Assembly (NCBI GenBank): GCA_011634665.1
Contig: WAEK01000006.1
Span: forward strand, 1,259,001-1,323,000
Direction: 5' to 3'
Length of the DNA: 64,000 bases
From: Mortierella sp. BCC40632
Lineage: Eukaryota; Mortierellomycota; Mortierellomycetes; Mortierellales; Mortierellaceae
Below are positions 23,054-35,890 of the stretch, in pieces (the first letter of the stretch is position 1; every line of letters starts with the position of its first letter). Under the pieces are notes generated by a model that was not told the DNA's origin, ran no database searches, and saw only the letters and a list, made by a program, of their open reading frames with translations. Position numbers and translations under genes: made by a program.

Positions 23054-26000
23054 ATGCTGGCTCTATTCACCACAAGGACCCCAGCGAGGGATAATAGCGC
23101 AGATTTGGCTTCACGCACCCTCGGCAGCGGTCGGTCCTCAGACCAGCTGCCACCACCAGCCGAGAACAGGACCTTGCACGACTCAGGCACAGAGGCAGCG
23201 GGAAACAGGACTAGCAACAATCCTAATCCGGTCTATCGTGTGTCAGATCAATCAAGATCCCACTACAGCCTTGGTTCGATCGCCAACAAGTCTTCCTCCT
23301 CTGTCGTCTCTGCGGGATACCACGCAGCTGTCGACAGCGAGAGCAGTGACGACAACAGTAGCGACGACGAAAACAATGGCCGCGCAGCGGAAAGCAAACG
23401 GGGCGAACGAGACTCATTCTACAACGGTCTCCGTGTCTTGTCCGAAACGCTGCCTTCACCATTGCAGACACCGCCCGCCAACTCTCCTTACTCGGCCTCA
23501 TACGGGTCTCTTAACAACCCGGCACAGTACCAGCAGCCCGAGTATCAGGCGCCCTATGCACACCCATCACCTTATGCCTCATACGGCGCCCAGCTTTCTT
23601 ACAACGCTCCTCCTTCCTTGGCCTCTCCAACCGCCTCACCGAGTCTTGAGCCAGTGCGTGCTTCAGACTCGCATGAACCACAATATGCTCCTCCATCGCC
23701 TTCAACCTCGTCCACATCCTCATCTTCGGCTGCATCAACATCGACTCAGTTTGCAGCTCCGTTGACGAGTAATTCTAATTATGATTATGGATACGACTAT
23801 GGCTATTCTTACGAATATGGTTATACAAATGCTTATTCGTACAGGAACCAGACCGCATTTGGATCTAGGGAAGAAGAGACCCGATTCATGAAGTCACTTG
23901 GACAGTGGGCACCCATTGAAGTCCTCAATATGTCCAACATGAAATTGAACAACGACATGCTATCTTCAAAATCGCTGTCGATCCTGCGACGAGTATTGGT
24001 CAAGAACTTGTTGACGTTGCTGTACGACAAGCTTCCAATGCTCGACTGGTATGACGATATGGATTACGATGATGGAGGCATGTCGATGGAAGAGAAGCGA
24101 TCAGGAATGCTGTTACTAGCGGAAGACGAACAGGATGAATGGATGGACGACGATATGGATGCAGAAGGACCAGTAGAGGGCGAAGAGGACGGTAACCACC
24201 ACCATGACGATGATGATAATGACAGTGGGGATGCAACCGATGGAGATGAGGGAGCGGATGACAATGCTGTCGGATCAGCTACTCCTAATCGTTTTGATGA
24301 TAAGGCAGAGTTGTCAGACACAGATGCATTGGAGTTGCTCCTAAGCTTCAGAGGAGCAAGAGATCGTGCAACAGTCAACCGAGGCGACAACCAAATCATG
24401 AGTCAAAACACAACATCGACTGGAAGTACGACCATGGGACAGAGCAAGGATCAAATTATGCCACAGAACACTTTGCAGAGAATACCTCAGAGCAATTCCC
24501 AGCAGGGTATGCCTCATCAGAGTGTGAGTATGCCTCAGCAGAGTATGCCTCAGAGCCTACCCCAGAGCACGTTCCAGAGCACCCAGCAGAGCGCTCCTCA
24601 AAGCATAACTCAGAGTCATCCTCAGAACACGCCCCAGTACACATCTCAGAACATGCCCCAGTACACATCTCAGAACACACCCCAATACACATCGCAGAGC
24701 ACACCTCAGAACACGTCTCAGAACACACATCAGAACATTTCTCAGACGATTCCTCAGAGCACATCTCAGAGCAGACCTCAGAGAAAGAGCGGAGAAGAGG
24801 ACTATGTACTCGTGGACGCTTCTAAAGAGATGGCTGGATACCGTCGGGAAATGGATACTAGACATCAACAGGAGTATCAGATGCAATTGAAGAACAAGAC
24901 CAAAGATGTAAAGGGCAAAGATGAGAATAGGAATGTTGCCTCAGCTATGGTTATGGCTACAGGTCGTAATGTTGCTGGATCGACCTCGACCTCCTCTACC
25001 AAGGATAAAAACACTAAAAAAGATCAGGTACGGACCAATTTGAGAGACACACTTGTTTTTTTTTTTTTTTTTTTTTCACTCCTAGGCTCTCTCCTCGGTC
25101 AAAAAAAAAAAAAAAAAAAAAAACTAACGGACGGCAATGTATATTTTGTATTTGTCAATGTTGGGTAGGCATCTTCATCTACACAGGCACCAACAGAAAA
25201 ATCAAAGAAAAAGTCGGCTGCCTCTTCCTTTTTCTACTCCGCCAAGAATGCCTTTACGCAATCGACACCCAACCTATCCGGCTCAAAAGATGCACCTATG
25301 GCAGAACCGCACTCAGTACCACAGCGAGCACCTTCACCACCAATTCTACCTCCCTCACCGCCTTCCCAACCTCGTCGACATCTCAGTCCACCTACGTCGC
25401 CAAAGGGTCGACCAAATTATTCGTCTTCGTCCTCGATGTCCCTAAAAGTTCCTCCTTCGCCTCAGCTTTCGCCACGACTCTCTTACAGGCACTCGCCGCC
25501 ATCTTCCCCAACCTTCAAACCAGGCGGTTCACCTCCACTGCCTCCGCTTCCTCCTAAGTCTCCTTCAATGGCAGGACGTAGGATTCATTCTTCACAACCC
25601 CGACCCCAGTCCGTCGAGATACCACAGACGTTTAACAACTATCTATCTACAGTGTTTGATGTGAACTGGTCTGTTGACCTAGCTAGCAAGGAGGATCAAT
25701 TCTACACGAGCGCTGGAGGAGCGCCGGGTTCAATCTCTCCACCGGGATCTCCTTCAATGATGAACGGGTCGTTGCTCTCGCCTTCTTCTAAACGCCGATC
25801 CATCGTCACTTCCTCGTCTTCACTGACAGCTGTGCCATATGGCAGTGGAGCTTCATCCAGATCGTCTAGGACGTCTCCATCATCCCCTAAGGGCAGTGGC
25901 CCTATGCAGTACCCCCTACAGTACTCCAAGCCTGCCCAGTCTACTCCTGAACCGCTGCCACCGCTACCACCTAAACCGAACCAGTTTCTATCACAAAGGA

Positions 26001-28297
26001 CTTCCCGCCAGCAGGAGCTACCAAAAGTCCCTGTGATCGTCAAGATGCAGCCGGTCCTGAAAGCAGCTGTCCAATCCACAGTCGCCGCGGCAACTACAGT
26101 CTCATCGGCAATCACGAATAAATATAACTCTGTCGGCCGATCTAGTTCGAATGACAAGGACGCTCGTTCTGCAAGCACCGTTACACCACCACCAGGAGCT
26201 GGGTCGTTTTCGTCCTCGAGCCGCTCTCAAAGTCCAACCCCTGCGTATCCAGCAACGTTTTCTGCGCAAAATGGTCCCACCAGCAATAGCCATCACAACA
26301 GCAACCATACCAATACTAGTACCATCAGTAATAATATGACCAATGGCTGGAGAACCACGACTAATTCAGGACCAATGGGATCCGAGCCAGGAAAATCGAC
26401 CCCCACCAGCGCAGGAGGAAACTCAGGCACACCATTAGTCGCCAAGCGGACATCCTCTCTCCCTGCGCCTCCACTTTCGGCCTCTACAATGACCAATGGC
26501 ACGAGTATGGCAGGCGATGACAGGCGATCGGGAGGGGTATCATCGAGTCATAATCGAAGCTATTCTGCGGTGTCAAAAGCTGAATTTGTACCCGAACATC
26601 TTCCTCCAAGACCTGTTGCTGCTACCAAGGTCACGATGGTCTCCCCATTACAGCTGTCATCGGCCAATTCACAGTCTATTACAAATGCTACTGCTACTGC
26701 TGCAAACTTACAAGATTATCCTGGGTATGAGGACTCTAAATCATCCAAGACTCCCATTTCAGCAGCTCATCAACAATCTCAGCAACAATCGTACGCTCGC
26801 AACAAAGGTCAAATGACAGGTAGCAACAGCGTAAACAGCATTGTTAGCTTGACGAGTGAAGGATACCGGAGTAAGAATGGTCATTCAAGGAAGAAAAGTA
26901 ACGAAGGCGGAGTAAATGGGGTCGCTACTGGGCATCCTGGCAGCTATGTTGATCCAATGAAGCAACCAGCACCGTATATCCTAGAGATGGACACCAATCC
27001 CGAACTATATGGGGACGAGAACTACTCCTCTTCGAGTCATCAGCCTACTCAACCAAATCGCTGGCATCACCAGCAGAACCAACAACAACAGCAGCAACAG
27101 CAGCGTCTTTGGGGCCATGCTCCCCCACAGGCACCTCGTCAGTTAACAATTACCTCTGTTTCCGGGTCACATCACCACGGCGGATCGGCGTCGTCTTCGT
27201 CTTCGGGAGGTGCTCCTGCAACATCCAAGTATCCATCGCCTCCAGTCTCTCCGCTTCCCCCTGTTCGGCCTTCTTCTCGGATGTCAGGACTGTCTCACCA
27301 TGGAGCCTCCATCATGTCAGGGGCACCTCGTTCTTCGGTCGATACTAGTCGAAGTAGCGGCGATGGTTATGATCACTATGGTGCCTCTTCATTGACACAA
27401 AACGGAGCTGCCTCCTCCACATCAAACATGACTGGACCCAATGGATCAAAGGGAAACACCAATGTTCGACCCAACAATCATGTCAATAGTGCTCACGCCA
27501 GAGGCAGGAGTAGTGTTCAGACATCAAGATCGAGTCCCAGTCTTGATACGAACCACAAGGATTCCATGTCATCCTCGTCCTCATCTCAGGTCATCAGCTC
27601 ATCGTCCATGACTAGACAACAGAAGGAGGCCTTGATGTCCTCTCTTCGGGATCGACCTTTACCCATGTTACCCCCGCCATCTCCTGGAATGGAGCACAGT
27701 CAAGTGACAAGAGGTAATTCCTCTACATCACCACCTACATCTTCCAATCCTACATTTTCGGGTCCAACCAATACAAATATACATCGCGGCAATGGCAACG
27801 GCAGGCCTCCGAGCCGAACCGCAGGATCGACGGGACACGGAGGACCGACATCTCAATCGCGTAGTGCGCCTTTGCCACATATTCATACTGGTAGTTCATC
27901 CAGGAGCGTGAATGGTGCAGGGATTGAGGAAGAGGAGGAGGAGGAAGAAGAAGAGAACCCGTTCGCGTTGAATTTCCAACATTTCCGAGGCCGGTCATCG
28001 GATGCGGCGACGGCGCGAACGAGTTTGAGCACACATACCAATATCACAACGGCTAGTAACCACAGCTACACGAGCAGCAATAACAGCCATTTTAGTAATG
28101 GTGGTCATAGCTCCCAGGGAGGTTCAAGACATCGATCGTCAGCCAGCAGTGGAGGATTTAGCCAGAGCATGAAGGCTTCGACCTTGAACCGATGGGCATC
28201 GATGAAAAATCTGTTGGGTATCAAGTCTGGAAATTCACAGGGTGAGGTGGTATCTGATCAGTCGAGTAAAAGTCGCTCTAGAAGCAGAGGACGATAA
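23054..28297 (+). CDS. Very large disordered low-complexity protein, unknown function
   Basis: Exons 23054-25027 and 25169-28297 (phase 0; donor GTACGG, acceptor GGGTAG) give 1700 residues. A stop lies two codons upstream of the chosen ATG. Order: Ser-rich acidic N-terminus; Tyr/Gly segment (DYGYDYGYSYEYGY); a short ordered block (EEETRFMKSLGQWAPIEVLN, then helical SILRRVLVKNLLTLLYDKLP); strong Asp/Glu stretch; PQ-type heptad repeats; then Pro/Ser-rich exon 2 with many PPLPPLPPK-like polyproline motifs able to bind SH3 domains; an NYLSTVFDVNWSVDLAS block; and a basic C-terminus (LNRWASMKNLLGIK, then SRSRSRGR). The intron carries paired T and A tracts. No catalytic domain or membrane segment was seen. 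A scaffold or regulator is plausible; the family was not recognised. Confidence 0.8.
24493..24790 (+). repeat. PQ-type peptide repeats (21-nt unit)
   Basis: About fourteen imperfect 7-residue units of the form (M/T)PQxTSQ within the 1700-residue protein, encoded by CCTCAG/CCCCAG, ACA and TCTCAG-like codons. Units around PQYTSQN are nearly identical, suggesting recent expansion. Confidence 0.8.
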
Positions 28298-28624
28298 AGA
28301 AGGAGATAGAAAGAAAGAAAGAAAGAGAAACAAGAATGGATAAAACGAGATAACCCCCCTAATGTAGAATAGAGCGTTTACCACAGGATCTTCAAAAACT
28401 TTTGTCAAAAAAAAAAAAAAAAAAAAAAAAAAGAAAAAAGAGAGAGAAAAATGTGGTACATCATTTAGTTTTTGCCCATTTACAAGTCTGTATCCACTGT
28501 CGCCTGATTGACCAAATCCAGCTATTCATCCTCCTTTTTGTCCTTCAACAGACATTACTTTTTGACCCTTTTGTCCTCACTTTATTGCTTACTCTTTGCT
28601 CCCTATTACCTATGCCTATCACTC
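28298..28624. other. 3' intergenic region between convergent genes
   Basis: Joins the ends of the large disordered protein (+) and the Myb protein (-). It contains GAAA repeats near 28307-28327 and an A tract (28406-28431). No gene seen. Confidence 0.6.
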
Positions 28625-31600
28625 TTATTCCAAGGCATCCTCCTCTTGCTTTTCTTCTTCCTCATCGTCTTCTTCGTCTTCCTCATTTTCCTCCTTGTTC
28701 TTCAGCTTCGCTTTCCCTTTCATCCAGATTGGACGCTTGCCTCGCATGGTCGCCACCCGACTACGAACACCAAACAAACGAATCCATCTCGCACGGCATT
28801 GACGCTGTGTTCTACCTTGGATTCGATCCGAAATCGCAATCCAACAAGGCCCCAATTGTTTAAACTCTTGCATCAAGGCCCATTCTTCTGCCAAGGTCCA
28901 TCCACCATGCAACACACCCGGGTTCAGAGCCTCGGCCCAATGAGCCTGGGCTTGAGCAGCTTTTCGTGTGGGTAGGTAATACCGAACAATCCATCTCCAG
29001 GGACATTGTTGCATCAATCGAGCCACCTCGAATCGATATGCTTCCTTGGTCAATAACTGGGAGGATTTGACAAGTGAGGACAAGGTACGGCGGGGAGCCG
29101 TTCGTTCTGCAGAGAGAGTGGTCAAGAATCGATGTCCGACGCTCAGGAGCTTGACCGCAAATAAATCCGGCATAAGCTTTGATGCCGCCTTGGCCGCTTG
29201 ATCCATGGCCACATTACGAGGAGGAGCCTTGGAAGAGGATGAGGATGAAGATGAAGATGAAGACGGAGATAGACGAGTACGGATCGGGGGACGACCGACG
29301 GGTCTTTCCCCTTCCTTAAAAATTGGAAAGATGATGAGCTTGGGTAGGTGTTCATCATCTTCAGAAGATCTCCAAGGGTCCCATGGAAGATATGGAACCC
29401 CAGTATCAAGTGTGGCGTTAATGGATCCTTGGGGCGTCGACGGAGGTGTCAAGGGAGGGATATGGGCCAATCCAGAGGCATCTCCCCACACTTGGTTCAC
29501 ATGAAAGTAATGCGGGTGTTGAGGTTGGTGAAAGTACTCTTGAGGTTGAGAGGGTTCAGGAGGTGGGTTCAAAGTTTGATTGATGGGATATTGTGGGTAT
29601 TGCAGGTGCCCCTGACCAAAGGTCGCTCCACCCCCTATCATAGAGCTTTGATCCATTCCCACAGCAAAAGGTAAAGTCGTACTTGGGCCTGCAGAAAGGG
29701 AACGACCCATGGATACTCCAATTGATGAAGCTGCACGATTGAGATTGGTCATTGAATTCGTCGCTGCGGCGGGGATGGACGCGTACAGTTGAAACATATC
29801 CATCGTGAGCATGTCCTGAGTATCATTCTCAGGCCCTGTGTTGAGATCGCTTGGAAAGAACGTGCTCGCCAAAGTCGAGCAGCTCTGTGGGGTCAATGAA
29901 GGAAAGGCGACCTCTTCCGAGCCTCCGTAGTCACGACCACGAGGGGCTGGGGAAGGGGCTGTGTCTTGTAGAATGAGCTTGTCGATGCCGACGATCGAGT
30001 ATTCGCCATTCCTGGTTGGTTCCAATATCACCTGGACAGGGACGGGATCGGGATCGTCTGGGGTTGACATTGATCTTACCACGCCTCTACTAGATAGCAC
30101 AGAGCGGCTCTGCTGAGACGATGGTCCTGGATCTTCATGGTGAATGATCCGATTCAATAAAACCGTCAGACGTTCAAGTTCTTCGTCATCTTCAGGTAAC
30201 CAATGAGGTGGCTCAAGATCCAACCCAACACTGTGGAGGTAATGGGAGACACCAATCACCAATGCATCGTCTTCTTCCTCGAACCACGGCCCTGAAATTT
30301 TCAACTGATCCATGCATTGATCAGCACACTGTCCAGGGCTATGACTCCCCGGAAGGGTGCTGGTAACCTCGGCCCAGTCGGTGTTAATCAACGTGAACAG
30401 AACTTGACTAATATTTTCCGCATTAATTCTCGCTGCATTGAAGCCGGGGCCTAGTTTGGAGGATATAAAGTTTCGAAGAGATGCCAGCTCCTTCTCTGTC
30501 CAAGGTTGGTCGTTCTGTTGGTTCTGCAATGTGGCTCTCCATCGCAAGAGGCATTGAATAGGAGTTCGGTCCGGCATTTCACCTGCAATGGACTCCCAAT
30601 CCAACGCGTTCTCTGGGATCACGGGAAAGGACCCTTGGCGACTACTACTACCGGCTTCGCTTGGGCATTGATTGTAGGCCGAGTAGGAGTAATAGGATTG
30701 GGCCTGCTTTTGAACAAGGGATTGCAGACGCTGTGTTTCTCTTGTGGTCCACCGAGGCAAAGGAGCCTTCTCAAAACCGAGGGCATACCAAAGCTGAGCA
30801 CACTCTTGAGGACTTCGTTGATGAATATGTTGAGCGACTTGAGTCCAATCAATAAGCTTTTGAGTTTCAGTAGCTGCCTTGTTGCTCGGACCACCTTGTT
30901 TTCGTTTGGACCGACCATTCCGGCGAAAAACGCCTGATGCCTGGAGTTGTTTCTCAACAAAGTAAAGAACTCTTTCTTGTTCGAAAATCGTCCAGGGTCG
31001 TGCGGTTGCTGGGGAGAGGAAATCATCGTATCTGATCCAATTGAGGGTGTGCAGATATTCTTCCTCTAACTCTTTGGCATTCATTCTGGCCCTAGCAAAG
31101 GATCCATACTGGTTCATTGGGGTAAACCCCCATGGATCAGTGTTTGGATAGGTACTGCTTGAGAAAACCGATGGAGAGAAAATGGGATCCGACTGGTCTT
31201 GGGCAATCCCCTAGTCAAGATTCAATAGCAAATGATAAGAAATGTTAGTCAGTTGGGTATAATAATCTTTTGTCTTTCTATTCTTTTCTATCAATCTCTC
31301 GTAGACAGTGGTTTTCCAACATGCTTCTGATCGCCTCTAGCCATCAAGGGTGTAAAGGCTAATTTCTTGTGTGCCTCACCTTTCCCTTGTCGATTTTTGT
31401 GCGGGTTTTCTTGACATCGTTTGGGCCATCATGCGCATTCGAGTCCGAGTCCGAGTCCGAACCCGAGTTCAAGTTCGAGTCCGGGTTCAAAGGAATAGGA
31501 TCAGTCCTCTTGCGCTTTTGGGGCTGAACGACCTCCGCTTCGGAATCCTGAGTGGCCTGGACCAACGGGGCTGGAGCTGGAGTGAAGTCTGTGACAAGAT

Positions 31601-32903
31601 CCGAGGTGGGAGCAAACTCAGAAGCAGAGACCGAAGAAGGGCTCACGGCCGCCGAGACAGGAGAGATTGGTTCCTTCAGTTCGATTGCCACCTGGCGGCA
31701 GGCTTTGGCCTTGAGGCATGGACTTCTGCGGAGCGACTCGTGACCTGAATCGGCATCGTCACACTTGTTTGGTCGTCGCAATTGACCTCCTTGACCATCA
31801 ATCTTGGTGTGGTGGATCGACATACCTGTCATCAATGGGTTGGCATCTGTGCTGGCCTCGACTTGACCTGGTTCACCAGCATCCACCGGATCGCTACCAT
31901 TGGTCAACATTACCGCAGTCTTCATCGACAACTGTCCAGCAATACCTTCAATGGCGGTTTCGACATTCAGCTCAGTGATCGTCATGACCGGTTCATGTTC
32001 AGGAGTCAGTGGCGCGTATTCAGTGTCTGGCGACTCATCTTTAGAGGTTTCGCCTATGACACCATCAACGGTATCTTGCAAAAGATGGTTCGCTCCATGG
32101 GACATACCAACCCCCTCTGGGTTAGATGAAGCGATCACATGGGTCTCGATAGCACCCGTCATGTCACACAGTCCGGGAGACACCAAAAGGGCACTCACCA
32201 AGCGCTGACAATCAGCGGCTGTAGTCGCCAGTCTCGACTCGAAATCTACAGCCATCGCATCCCCTGAAGCGACACCAGAATCAAACAAGGAGGCGAGGGA
32301 AGCCTCTGCCTCGGCTTGCTCAGCTGAAGAATCAACTAGGACACCATCCACTGGTCTCCCGGTGGCAGGGCCTTGCGAGCCCTGAAAGAGTTCAGTACCC
32401 TGAAGGTCGACGAGAGTGACTCCAGGAACCAATGATTCAGGGCAACGGAGCTCTTGTTCTAGGACAGTTGGGGCATGGAAAGATGCACAAGGCATGGTAT
32501 GAGCAGGGACAGCAGGCTCGACAACGGCGTGCTCAGACTCGACGGGAACAGAGACAGGGGGCAAGAGACTAGTCATTCCAGGAATAACTAATTGAGGGAC
32601 ACCAGGCTCAAAGACAGAAAACACAGAGATAGGAAACTCGGGAACAGGAGCCACAAGAACCGTAGAGGTAAGCGGGGAAAGCCTAGGGATGGCGCTGGGA
32701 ATGAACGAACCAAAGGGGGACAATTCTACTAGGGGAGTGACCCATGAGGGGACGCTTGGCTGGAAACCTTCTAACATCGGGTCCAGATCAGGAGTCAAAC
32801 TTCCTGCGGGTTGAAAGGTTTGCAACAGCATTTCAATCTCCTCTGGAGTGAGGAGCGAAGGTGGCGAGCCTGGAGGCCCATGACCAAAGGAACCGGTGTC
32901 CAT
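28625..32903 (-). CDS. Myb/SANT multi-repeat putative DNA-binding protein
   Basis: Complement of exons 31380-32903 and 28625-31210 (phase 0; donor GTGAGG, acceptor GACTAG) encodes 1369 residues. Exon 1 (residues 1-508) is disordered, Val/Pro/Glu-rich, ending in a basic KKTRTKIDKGK. Exon 2 holds Myb-like repeats with the usual spaced tryptophans: ARPWTIFEQE... with DWTQVAQH (about 579-650), PRWTTRETQ... with DWESIAGE (about 661-735), QPWTEKELA... with DWAEVTST (about 742-810) and a fourth start at GPWFEEEDD. After about 400 linker residues come a degenerate repeat (WRWIVRYYLP) and a good one (GGWTLAEEW ... CWIAISDRI ... QCRARWIRLFG, about 1284-1330). The protein ends in basic then acidic residues. 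The pattern recalls SNAPC4/Bas1-like Myb proteins; DNA binding and nuclear location are inferred. Confidence 0.85.
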
Positions 32904-33000
32904 CAGATTGACTTGAGGTGCTTGGTAAAGATAGCAACTTTAAAGTGAGAGAGGGAGAGTATAAAATTGACAATGGTGTGTTATTTCGCCAGTTCGTGAC

Positions 33001-33032
<32 letters not shown>

Positions 33033-33757
33033 GGCTTCCCTCCGTCTCCCCGCTCTGAAAAATCACCTTAGCATTGAAGCAAAGAAAAGGCGTGAATGCG
33101 CAAAAAAGTGTCTAACACATCCAGGTCTTCACAACCAAAAGCTACAAAAAGCAGACAAAAAAAAGTAACCTCCCACCTCCACCACTCCACCTTGACTCAA
33201 ACTCATGGAAAATAACGGCACGGACCAAAGATGCATCGAGTCCTCTGGTCTTTTGCTTCCAAACTCTCCTTTCGCGCGTACTCATTCTTTTGTCGCCCTT
33301 TCCTCACTTTCTTCTGCCTCCTCCTCCCTGCATTTTCGTGCCTGGTTCAAACAAAAAAGTCAAACCCCAGGTGAAGGCTGCGTTGTTTGACAAAACAGTA
33401 AAAAATCCGAGCGGAGGAAATTGTAGTGCAGAGATAATAGATGTCTAAATATTACGAATCGATGGAGAGAGGCCCTTCCAAGAAGTTGGGACAGGACAGC
33501 CGTCGCCTTTTGTTTTAACCTTCTTCCTCTTCTTCCTCCCTTCCTCTACACCAACGCTGTATACTCTAAAACTCCCTCTCTCTCTCTCCCCTCAGCTATT
33601 CAGAACCATAGTTCAAGAGGGAAGAAAGGGGAAGAGCAAGCGAGCGGGAGGGGAATGAAGTACTTTACTTCCCCATGAGAAAGGGATGAGCCAGAGCCCT
33701 TTATCAGTCCCCTCACTTTGTCTCTCTAGCCGCCACAGAACTGGAAGGGGTTCATTA

Positions 33758-33798
<41 letters not shown>

Positions 33799-34390
33799 GG
33801 GCTAGGGTAGGGAGGGCTGACAATGGAGACATGGGTGTAGAAGCGAATATGGTTGTGACCAGACTGGTGCACAACAAGGTACCACGAGAACAGAAAGGAG
33901 AGTCAGGTGTGTAACAGGGATCAAAAGAAAAACACTATTACATGGTGGGATGTATTTGTCCGCTTTAGAGAGGGAGGGAGAGGTGGGATCTTGCACTCTA
34001 TGCAGGGAAAGTGCTGAAGAGGTTGTCATGGAACAAACCCAAGGTGTGGAGAGCTACTTACAGGTTGGTGCTGGGCGAGATGTTTGCTTCTTATCAAGGA
34101 AGTTGTAATCGATACAGGAAATGATAGAAGAAAAGCGAGGTAAAGAAAGAGAGAGAGAGAAGAGAAAGGACCGAATTGACAAAGGATTTAAAAAGAAAGA
34201 AAGAAAGAGAGAGAGAGAGAAGATATCCGACGAGCAAAGACCGATGTTGACTCAAAGGCTGCGAGATTTGGTCCTAAAGGGAGGGGAGAAAATAATGGGG
34301 GAGTTGGTCTATGAAGAAGATACACGCAAAACCTATTATAGCAGCCGGATCACTATCATCATTGTTGACGCATCTTTAAACCCCAGGCAA

Positions 34391-34433
<43 letters not shown>

Positions 34434-35571
34434 GGCAAAGCAGAGAATGGCATCAGAGATGCGTATCATATCCGTAGAGATGATTCAAGATTAGCTAGGA
34501 GAAAGGAGAAAGAGAGATATGCTGCAAACGGCTTTTTCCCTTTTCACTCCCTTTACACCCCCAGCATTAACCAGGTAGTAACCTACAGGGTCATCCATGC
34601 CGTTCTCTCTCTCTCTCTCTCTCTCTGCCATTAGAACAAAGTCATCTTAAAGAAAGACTCTTGGTCAAACGGAAATGTGCTTACTTGAACGTTTTCTTAA
34701 AACTGATGACACCCATCGGTAATATAGAGAGCCACACTTGAAGGTAAAGGGGGATGCAGGTCCCATGAGATTAAAAAAAATTAACCAGGTGAGTACCTGT
34801 TCTTCAAAATGAATCATATCGAGCAAAGGCCAATACTTGTGTTTTAGTTTGTTATTGACAGTCCAAGAATGCAAGGAACTACGCGAGTGCATTTCAGTCC
34901 GAGAGTATCATTAACGACGTATTGTCAATTGAGATAAAGGCTTTATCCTTACTTCAACTTGTCAGGGCTCGAGTGGCGAACAAAGTGAATAGCTCAGCCT
35001 CGCCATCTCTAGTTGGTAGTCGAATTACATGAGTCTCTATTTCGTGAAGGTACTGACTCTCGGAATTGAGCTCAAAAGTTTCCGTCAGATAAAGACAATA
35101 ACAAAAGAGAAAGAAAGAAGGAAAGAAGACTCACCTCAGGTTCCTATTCAATTTTTCGCCTTGAAGTACCAGTTGGGTTTTCACTATGCAGACAGTGGCG
35201 ACTACAGTTGCATCTTGTAGCATATGTGCATAGTCTCATAAGGGGGCAATAGACCTGAATGCACTTATGAAATAGTATCGCCAACCAAAAGTGGGCATCG
35301 TTATACACTCATTCCTTGCGTCAGTTGATCACCACCTACTGTAGTGTAATTTTTTGTTTAGAGATAGAGCCGATCTCTCGTTCTCTCACAAAGCTACTCT
35401 TTAACCATAACAGCGTGGTGCTTAACAGTCCGTCTTCAAGATGACCGAAGCACCAGACTGGGGGAGGAGGAGATGGTTTGACTTGTGAAGGTCTCTGTCT
35501 TTATTGTTTGTTAAGAAATGAGACCTTGATGTTTGTTAATGATAAAGTTTGGCTCGCCTCACCCCACGTGT
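32904..35571. other. Myb gene promoter and gene-poor region
   Basis: About 2.7 kb. Contains a T26 tract near 33007-33032, A tracts at about 33759-33794 and 34392-34430, (GA)n/(GAAA)n near 34145-34225 and (TC)n near 34603-34626. No ORF is supported; the longest is translated purine repeat. Confidence 0.55.
34392..34430. repeat. A39 homopolymer
   Basis: The longest homopolymer in the window, one of about 30 A/T tracts of roughly 18 nt or more. It is not flanked by a recognisable retroelement. Confidence 0.8.
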
Positions 35572-35787
35572 TTAGGCGATGCAAGAGTTGCGGCAGTAGC
35601 TTTCAGGCTCGCCCTCCTTGCGACATCTGTTGTAGCAGGACTGGTCAAAGCAGGACTTCTTGCAGTAGCTTTCAGGCTCGCCCTCCTTGCGGCATCTGTT
35701 GTAGCATGGACCAGCCTGGGCAGTTGCGACGAGGAGGACCAAGGCGAGGACGGTGAACTTGGCAATGTTGCTGGTGGTGATCTTCAT
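35572..35787 (-). CDS. Small secreted CX3C-X9-CX3C double-hairpin peptide (copy 1)
   Basis: Single exon, 71 residues. Residues 1-25 are a signal peptide ending in ATAQA. The mature 46 residues carry two units of C-x3-C-x9-C-x3-C with a four-residue spacer (CYNRCRKEGEPESYC core). CX3C pairs on two helices joined by a turn are the hallmark of helical-hairpin (alpha-hairpinin type) peptides, some of which are antimicrobial or protease inhibitors in plants. Fold and role are inferred from spacing only. The two units are almost identical at DNA level, so duplication was recent or the units are homogenised. A TATA box lies about 95 nt upstream. Neighbours are a decayed copy (36868-37055) and an intact paralogue (38057-38272). 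Could instead be an effector or a signalling peptide. Confidence 0.8.
   Translation of the reverse strand: MKITTSNIAKFTVLALVLLVATAQAGPCYNRCRKEGEPESYCKKSCFDQSCYNRCRKEGEPESYCRNSCIA
35593..35706 (-). repeat. Internal direct repeat, 2 x 45 nt, period 69 nt
   Basis: 35593-35637 and 35662-35706 differ at a single base (A/G). They encode the two hairpin units of the peptide at 35572-35787. Confidence 0.9.
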
Positions 35788-35880
35788 GGCTTGAAATTGA
35801 GTCTTGGGATGAGAGGGGTTTGTGTGTGTGTGGCAGAGAACTTGGGTGGTTGTGGTGTAGACGAAAGGAAAGAATGCTGG

Positions 35881-35890
35881 CCTTTTTATA
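35881..35890 (-). promoter_or_regulatory. TATA box of the CX3C peptide gene, copy 1
   Basis: TATAAAAAGG on the - strand, 94-103 nt upstream of the start codon at 35787. The paralogue has a matching element, which supports it. Confidence 0.65.
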
